From: Adineta ricciae
Lineage: Eukaryota > Rotifera > Eurotatoria > Adinetida > Adinetidae
Assembly (NCBI GenBank): GCA_905250025.1
Contig: CAJNOJ010000072.1
Location: forward strand, 259,456-323,455
Reading direction: 5' to 3'
Length of the DNA: 64,000 nucleotides
The notes beneath the pieces are model-generated. The model was given only the letters and a program-made list of their open reading frames with translations. It made no database searches and had not been told where the DNA came from. Shown one piece after another: positions 57,848 to 64,000 of the stretch. Position 1 is the first letter of the stretch, and each line of letters begins with the position of its first letter. Position numbers and translations under genes: made by a program.

Positions 57848-58855
57848 ATGATGGATGCCTTCAAACGTAGTCAAAGAAAATTTCGATCTTTACCACGTTC
57901 CATTGCATCTGCGATTCGATCGATATCATTCGATCGATCAAACGATCAGAAGTTTTTCGATACACCTTCGTCACAACGACGACGAAATGGTATCTCCGTC
58001 GATTCGTATAACGAATTACGAAAATTAATTCTACAAGTGCCATTACCAACAACTGTGCTTCAGCGTACACCTACAAAAGAATTTCTTCTGAATGGAATTG
58101 ATTTACCATTAGCTGCATCGTCTTATTATATACTGACACTAATTAATCAATGTTCGACATTAGTTTTATTTAATAAAGATCATGAAGTGTGTCGAATCGA
58201 TCTCAGTCATTTATTAGTTTTAGTCTATGACATGTGCTGGTCATCAAAAGTGAATCTTTTCCTCATGGCTGGGTATGGTCTATACAGTTTTAATGCACAA
58301 AGACGCGTTTTTTCAACGCTTGAACAATTCCAATTGGTTCGCGGTGAATGGATTGTCTCAATAACGTGCAACACGAATTCGATGTATCTTCTTTATTCAC
58401 GTTGTGCTAGTCGAATCGAATGTCGATCCCTTTTCCCACCATACCAATTAGAAAAGCAATGGCCACAGAAATGTTTCCTTCGACGAAAAGACTTTCTTGC
58501 TCGATGTATACGCGTCAATGAATGGAATATTCTTGCATTAACAATCAAACAAAAGAACGGTGAATGGAGAGTGGATTTATTCGAATCAACGAACTGTTTG
58601 CGTACCATTCGGGGTTGTTTATTAGGCCGAAGTGTACCCGGAATGAGAAATTGTCTATTGATACCCTATGAACGATCGTGGTTAATCATTAATAACTGTT
58701 CTCTACCGCAACAGATCATCTTGATTGATGAACATGGACGAATTAAAGCGAAAACGTATGTCGATAAGCGGCATGGTTTTTGTAATATTTGTTTCCTAGG
58801 TACAGAATGGATTGGCATGAATGTCAAAGATAAATTACGGTTATTTATGATTTAA
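57848..58855 (+). CDS. Single-exon protein of unknown function, possibly a beta-propeller
   Basis: Not recognised. It has 335 residues. The N-terminus MMDAFKRSQRKFRSLPRSIA is strongly basic and amphipathic, possibly membrane- or nucleic-acid-binding, and the second Met is an equally good start. From residue 85 on there are repeated hydrophobic beta-strand pairs with a near-regular 40-50 residue spacing (YYILTLINQCSTLVLFNK, VYDMCWSSKVNLFLMAGYGL, EWIVSITCNTNSMYLLYSRC, NEWNILALTIKQKNGEWRVD, SWLIINNCSLPQQIILIDEH, then GFCNICFLGTEWIGMNV). This looks like a divergent WD/NHL-type propeller. Single-exon propeller proteins of this kind are frequent in bdelloids (recollection only). No signal peptide or TM. 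Confidence 0.65.
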   Translation: MMDAFKRSQRKFRSLPRSIASAIRSISFDRSNDQKFFDTPSSQRRRNGISVDSYNELRKLILQVPLPTTVLQRTPTKEFLLNGIDLPLAASSYYILTLINQCSTLVLFNKDHEVCRIDLSHLLVLVYDMCWSSKVNLFLMAGYGLYSFNAQRRVFSTLEQFQLVRGEWIVSITCNTNSMYLLYSRCASRIECRSLFPPYQLEKQWPQKCFLRRKDFLARCIRVNEWNILALTIKQKNGEWRVDLFESTNCLRTIRGCLLGRSVPGMRNCLLIPYERSWLIINNCSLPQQIILIDEHGRIKAKTYVDKRHGFCNICFLGTEWIGMNVKDKLRLFMI

Positions 58856-59416
58856 TTCTATAAATAAATATTACTTCTTTTTATTTTAATCAAAACTTAG
58901 TCGATGTTATGAATCAACTAGCTTGTAATTATCGTGACAGTCGGAGAAATAAATTACTGTTGGTTATGACTTCTGTTTCATTTCATAGAACAGCTCGTTT
59001 TTTTTCTTATCTCGTTAGAAATCTGACGAGAAAATAACTAGATTTGATAACTGTGCCATTTAGATTAATATAACATCATTGATTATCTTATGCGAAATCG
59101 ATAGTTTACGTAAAGTTAAAGTCGATTGACGTCGACGATGATTTATCTCTGTCGATGAGTAATTCTGCCCACTCAAACTCAAAATATCCAGAAAAAAAAG
59201 ATAAAGATCCTGTTCAAGATCTAAGACATATTTGATTAATCGTTTTCTCTTCGATTCGTACTTCAATTGCAGAGATATCGATAGGATATGTTTTGTACTC
59301 TGTCGCCTTCTTCGTTGACATTGAAAGTTCATATCACATAACATGTATTGCTTAGTTAATACAAAACAAAAGGGAAGTAAAGGAACACAAAATCAAAGAT
59401 TTCTGCTTGTTTCATT
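58856..59416. other. Convergent intergenic region, 560 bp
   Basis: 3' ends of a plus-strand and a minus-strand gene face each other. A 94-codon minus-strand ORF at 59060-59344 (Arg/Lys-rich, no domain) lies here; I do not call it a gene. Confidence 0.5.
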
Positions 59417-62400
59417 TTAAATATTTAAACTTAAATTGGATCCTGGTCCAATGGAACTGGTGCTGGAAGCATTGGGATTCGATGCTGCGGATGTGGGCGT
59501 TGGCGATAAACGTGTAGACGAAGATAATTTGTTCAATGGTTGAGATGAACGTGATGAAGATAGGCCGCGTGAACGAACATGAATTTGTCCGCCAAAGCGT
59601 ATTAAACGTTTCTCGATTTCTCCTGCTGTTAGTCCATCTTCGAGAATTTGTTCACGGCCATTTGAACGCACCCAAACAAAGACAAATGATGGTGTTGATG
59701 ATAATGTTGAAAGCGATTTCAATAACATGGATTGTTGTTTGATAACGGTTTGCAGCAGCTCGTACGCTGTTGTCAACCTTTTCGTGCGCAATTTGAATGG
59801 TATTAAGGTATTTGATGTTAAGATTGGAATGTAAAATGCTAGTTCAAGTGGATCATTGGATTCCGTCGTTGAGATCGTCGATGTGCGATTTGTCATAAAT
59901 CGATCATTATTTGTTGTCTCATGATCAATAAAACCACTGTCACAATTGATAATTAAGGATGTATCATTCAAAAAGGATGATGATAAGGATGTGGAAGTCA
60001 TTGTCGTTGGCAAAGTCAATGTTGAACTACTGAATTTCACAGCGTCCAAAGCGGAATCCGATGCATAGTTTGACGATGACGAATCCGAAGCGGTGATTTT
60101 CATTTGAATATTTGTCGACTTTTGAAATGTTAACCAAGATTTGAGTGAGATGCCAGAATAGGATTTATCTTTAGCACAATTTATAACATCGACTAGCCAA
60201 CGAGAGGAACGCCATATATCATCTAAATCTTGTTGACACGATAATAAATGATTAAGGCGATAACGTGATTCATCTAATTCATTGGTGGAAAACGCTTCAC
60301 GTTGAGTTTGTTGAGCGCAAATTAATTCGAAATCCAAACATATCGATACGCGACTATATTGTGATATGAAACGGTAATTATTACTTAAATGTTGTACTAA
60401 AAAGAAAAAATTAAAAAAGTTGCCCGTGAATCGTAATGGAAAAAAAACAAGACAACAGATACGTACAAACTTCGAAAATATATACAGGTAAATACATGAA
60501 AGGTGTGAGACAATCAGCTGAAATTGAAGGTCGTTGTTTTGATGATGTCGACGGTGTAGAAAGAATATTAACTTCGTCTGCTGTTGACATTAAAATAATT
60601 AAAGACAGATCATCACGAATTTCCACGACTTGTGCATCGTAGATTCGACTGTTAGAAAAATGTGTTTCGGGAAGATCTTGACAAGACAAATAGAGAATGC
60701 CATGAATCGTTTATTTCGAATACAACTTACTCAACATAAGACAAAGATCTTTTGCTGCCTCTTCAAATTGTGACTTAAAAATTGAGAGACTCGTTTCATC
60801 CAATTCATTTTCTGATGTCGATAACATCGGTTCATCATTATCAACATTTGATGAGCTCTTATGTAACCATTCCCATTCTTCCCTACACCAACGAATTCAA
60901 CTGGTTTATCTTCTTCAAAACTAGATTTTCAATTACCTGGAAACATTTGCTACTGAACGGATCTTTGTGCATGGCAACGAACCAGGCATGTACCGGTTGA
61001 CCATGACACGAACGCAATCAACGCTATTTTGCATCTTAAGATAGGCAACGTAGAGGCCCGAGTCGAGACGACGCATCGATGCATGATAAAAATCGATCAT
61101 GTCCTATCATGAAGAAAATTTCAAGATTTACCTATTCGTGTTTATCTCGGTCGTTTTCCTACCGGAAGTTTATCAGTAATTTGTTGAATGCAGGAATTGT
61201 TGGATAAAGTTTCTGTTTCTTTGATCGTTTCGAAAAATTTTGCCATCGAAACCCATTTGAGATTGGGTGGACATACATTGGATCGAGTCTCGGATGATAA
61301 ATCATTGATTAAAATAAAAGCGACATTACCATCATTGTCACGAATGTATGTATGATGAAGACGGCCGAGATTATTGATTTCCTCTAACGTCTAGAAGAGT
61401 TCATTGATGTGGAAAATGAAATGTCTTGAAGATTGTTTACGTACTTGAAGTTCAATTGCTGCTTGAACAAGTTTCATTCGTAGATAAAATGTCGTAGCGC
61501 TCGAGCAGCGCTCTAAATCGGGTCGTAAACTTCTCAATTCATCCCAGACGAAAGTTAGTTTCATAAACCATTGAAAATCCGCTAATAAATTATGTCCGTA
61601 GTTTTCATCAACTTCGACCATAGGTAGAACGTCTTCGTTCGTCACCAAGATTCGTTCGCCATTCAATATGACCGAGACTAAGTAAAGGCCGCTGGAGAGG
61701 AAATGAAGATTTATTGAGTCGAATAATTCAATATTTCTTTCCTACCGCTTCATTGTTTTGGCTAATCGTGGATAAAGTTGAAAGAATTGTCGAAGATTTC
61801 GTCGAAGATTACCGTAGCTCCGACGGCGATTTCGCGTGGAGTTCGCAGGCGCTGGCATTTCAGGTGATTCTTGATTAGACGAGAAGAAAGAAAGAAAATA
61901 GCTATTAATATTTTCTTCCTTCTTTTCCTTTGAACAACTACTTTCCCCCCCATGAGCAAAATAATTTCAATCGTAATTGATGCGGAATGAAATACTGTTC
62001 TTCGTTCTCTTCAATATAAAACTACCGAAGAAATAGTATATTAAAACGACAGATGAACAAATAGAATGCCGTAAAAACAAATCTCTTCTGCACTGTTCTT
62101 TTTCTTCTCTTCTCGTCTTAGGAAACACAAAAGCTTGAAATTTAATCGAACATAATTAGAATGAACAAATCTTCTTTACATCAGTGTCGTTTTCAAGTTT
62201 TCCATTGCTTGAAGAGATGCACATAAATACATATAGGAGATTTACTTAATGAATACCTACCATTGCCATCAACACTTCCATTATTGGTATAATAAGAGGG
62301 TGAAGAAGCTGTTCCCGTTGCTCCACGCTCGTTGTTCAACTTTTCAGGTCGAATTTTGTTAAGAATTTCTTCGAATCGCAAATCACATATACTTGGACGT

Positions 62401-63231
62401 GATGTTTTAGCAAATTCACGCCAACCTGCATAGGAAAAAACATGAGAATGTTTTCATATGACGATGATAAATAATTAAAACAGAAGAGAAAAATTCTACT
62501 TACTTGATGGCACACAATAAGGCGGATTCGCGATGGTCGGTGGACCGAATCCACGTATATTTCCCGCCGACACTCGAACATAACATTTACGTCCAATCGG
62601 TAAATCTCGAATGACATATTCACGAAGAAAACAGTTTTTAACAGTATCGCTATAAATTTGAACACTCGATGACGGATTGTTCTCAAAGCTTTCATCAATA
62701 CACCATTCAACTATAAGACATTATTAGTAGATACAAAAATGCGAAGATCAAAGAAGAAAGCTCACTTTTATATTTAATAACCATCGCTCCGTTGGATCGA
62801 TGTGGTTCATCGTAAGTCACAGTAATACTATTTGAACCGGTAACCATTAGACGAACATTAGTCGGAGCATCCGGAATGCCTTGAAATACATAAAACAAAA
62901 TATATTCTTCTCTATTCGGGATTATTCATTCGTCAACAAGACTGATGAATCGACGGAAATTAATTTCGAAGTAATTAATCATGTTGACTGATTCTGCTTT
63001 TTTTCCCCTTCTCATTATTGATATCGATAACTTACGTTTTTGATATTTTTCCTGATGATAATAAAATTCTTTTGATAAACACGGCGAATTCAATGGCGAT
63101 AAGGTTGAGGACAAATCATCGGACGAGAAAGTCTCCGATGTAAATAAACTCTTTCGGCGAGATTTAGTTATGAATCGTAGTGCGGTTTTTACAATTAGTG
63201 CACGTGAACGAAACTTTTTATTTCCATCCAT
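59417..63231 (-). CDS. ANKFN1: ANKFN1 / wide-awake (banderuola)-like protein
   Basis: Model: complement(59417..60396, 60467..60676, 60731..60882, 60937..61103, 61163..61390, 61445..61691, 61746..61869, 62261..62425, 62504..62710, 62766..62879, 63036..63231), 929 residues; 11 exons close in phase. An N-terminal basic stretch (MDGNKKFRSRALIVKTALRF) is followed by one fibronectin type III domain (IPDAPTNVRLMVTGSNSITV; YVIRDLPIGRKCYVRVSAGN, then RGFGPP). Next is the conserved core (RGLYLVSVILNGERILVTNE, VLPMVEVDENYGHNLLADFQ, WDELRSLRPDLERCSSATTF, RRLDSGLYVAYLKMQNSVDC). A RA-like domain lies near residue 800 (FVFVWVRSNGREQILEDGLT) before a Ser-rich tail. This matches ANKFN1/Wake, a GABA-receptor-linked sleep regulator in flies and a polarity factor (Banderuola). 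Ankyrin repeats, which precede the FN3 in relatives, are absent here. Confidence 0.85.
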
Positions 63232-64000
63232 AGATTCGTATCTAGATTATTGATGTACCAAGTGAAGAGAAATGAAATCGAACGTTTTCCGACGTGTTGT
63301 CTTCTCGCTTTGCCGAGAGGAATATCACGAGAAAACGATATACTATCGATGTGCTCAGTACTTCAATAGAATTTTTCTTTCTTGAAGAAAAAGAAAAAAA
63401 AACTGAGAAAGGAAAACATGGAGAGAAGAGAGAAAAAGAAAATTATCATGTTCAACTTAATGAAAATTAGTCATGCTGTTCTTGATACTGATTTGAGTGA
63501 TGGGAAAAGGAGAAAGGGAAAGAGAGCAAAAAGAAAAAAACGGAAATGACTTCCCGTAACGATTATCCTTTGCTATATTCATGTGTCTCGAAAAAGGGTG
63601 TAGTTTTTAGCTTGGTTTGTCACGGATCCTATTATGTTGATGAGTTGTTGCTGACTAGAAGGTGAAAAAAAAGGAAGAAAGAATGAAAGACAGCGAGCTT
63701 CTACAAGAAATCTAATTAAACGAGAATCTGATATATATATATTTATATATGTGATAGGAGGAATAGAGAACGAGAGAGAAATCTACAGAGAGCAACAAAG
63801 AAGAGAAAAAAGGAGAAAAATCCCTTATCATTGCAAACTTCTTTGACATCTATTCTTTTATTTTCTCGTGTGTTTCATCATTAAACAGGGATGTATTACG
63901 TTTTTTTTATATTGATTGTTGTAAAAAGAGCGAGGCGGAAATGAAAAAAAACATCAAATTGTCGAACAGATGTGTTGTTAGTATTTTCCGACTGAAGTGT
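63232..64000. other. Upstream region of the ANKFN1-like gene
   Basis: No ORF of interest. Purine-rich GAAAAAG/GAGAGA tracts (63380-63440, 63500-63540, 63761-63815) and a TATATATATATTTATATAT run (63731-63750) are present. Upstream exons encoding ankyrin repeats could lie beyond the window. Confidence 0.5.

Overview
This is a gene-dense, AT-rich animal genomic segment with very short introns (mostly 45-65 bp, GT-AG, T-rich acceptors) and compact UTRs. Metazoan genes (semaphorin-5, ASPP, SFMBT, Polycomb, NEK6/7, two-pore channel) sit beside families I associate with bdelloid rotifers: a divergent rhodopsin-type GPCR, an F-box protein opening with LPNEIILQIYSFL, and lineage-specific membrane proteins. 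There is also a decayed CYP102/CYP505-like self-sufficient P450. My best reading is a bdelloid rotifer (Adineta/Rotaria-like). That assignment is inference from style, not a search result.

Layout. 0-10 kb: C-terminal part of a GPCR (+), a small secreted PAN-like protein (-), a four-TM protein (-), a 2.8 kb gene-free stretch, a coiled-coil protein (-), farnesyl-diphosphate-synthase family (-), and an F-box protein (-). 10-16 kb: a Polycomb/CBX chromodomain protein (-), a SPATA22-like meiotic protein (-), a low-complexity MGC-start protein (+), and a Regnase-type NYN ribonuclease (-). 16-25 kb: ASPP/PPP1R13 (-, 11 exons), a single-pass membrane protein (-), a two-TM protein (-), and a small 5-exon protein (-). 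26-33 kb: semaphorin-5-like (-) and nicotinate phosphoribosyltransferase (-). 34-40 kb: RING/TRAF-type zinc-finger protein (+), P450 pseudogene (+), UBE2J2 (+), NEK6/7 kinase (+). 40-48 kb: an accessory zone with a decayed MITE-like element, a tandem family of MAM-mucin membrane proteins (two intact, one degenerate), and short repeats. 49-64 kb: SFMBT (+), PYM (+), a TMEM216-type ciliary protein (+), a two-pore channel (+), an unknown single-exon protein (+), and an ANKFN1/wide-awake-like protein (-).

I rebuilt most exon chains by hand from splice signals. For nearly all genes the phases close exactly and give one ORF. Exceptions are flagged: the ASPP 5' exon is frameshifted, one junction in the two-pore channel does not keep frame, the semaphorin 5' end lies near a single N at 30751, and the four-TM gene has a poorly defined last junction. 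Two genes belong to Polycomb silencing (Pc/CBX and SFMBT). Otherwise neighbours do not form an evident pathway. No rRNA, tRNA, CRISPR or prokaryotic-type operon was seen.
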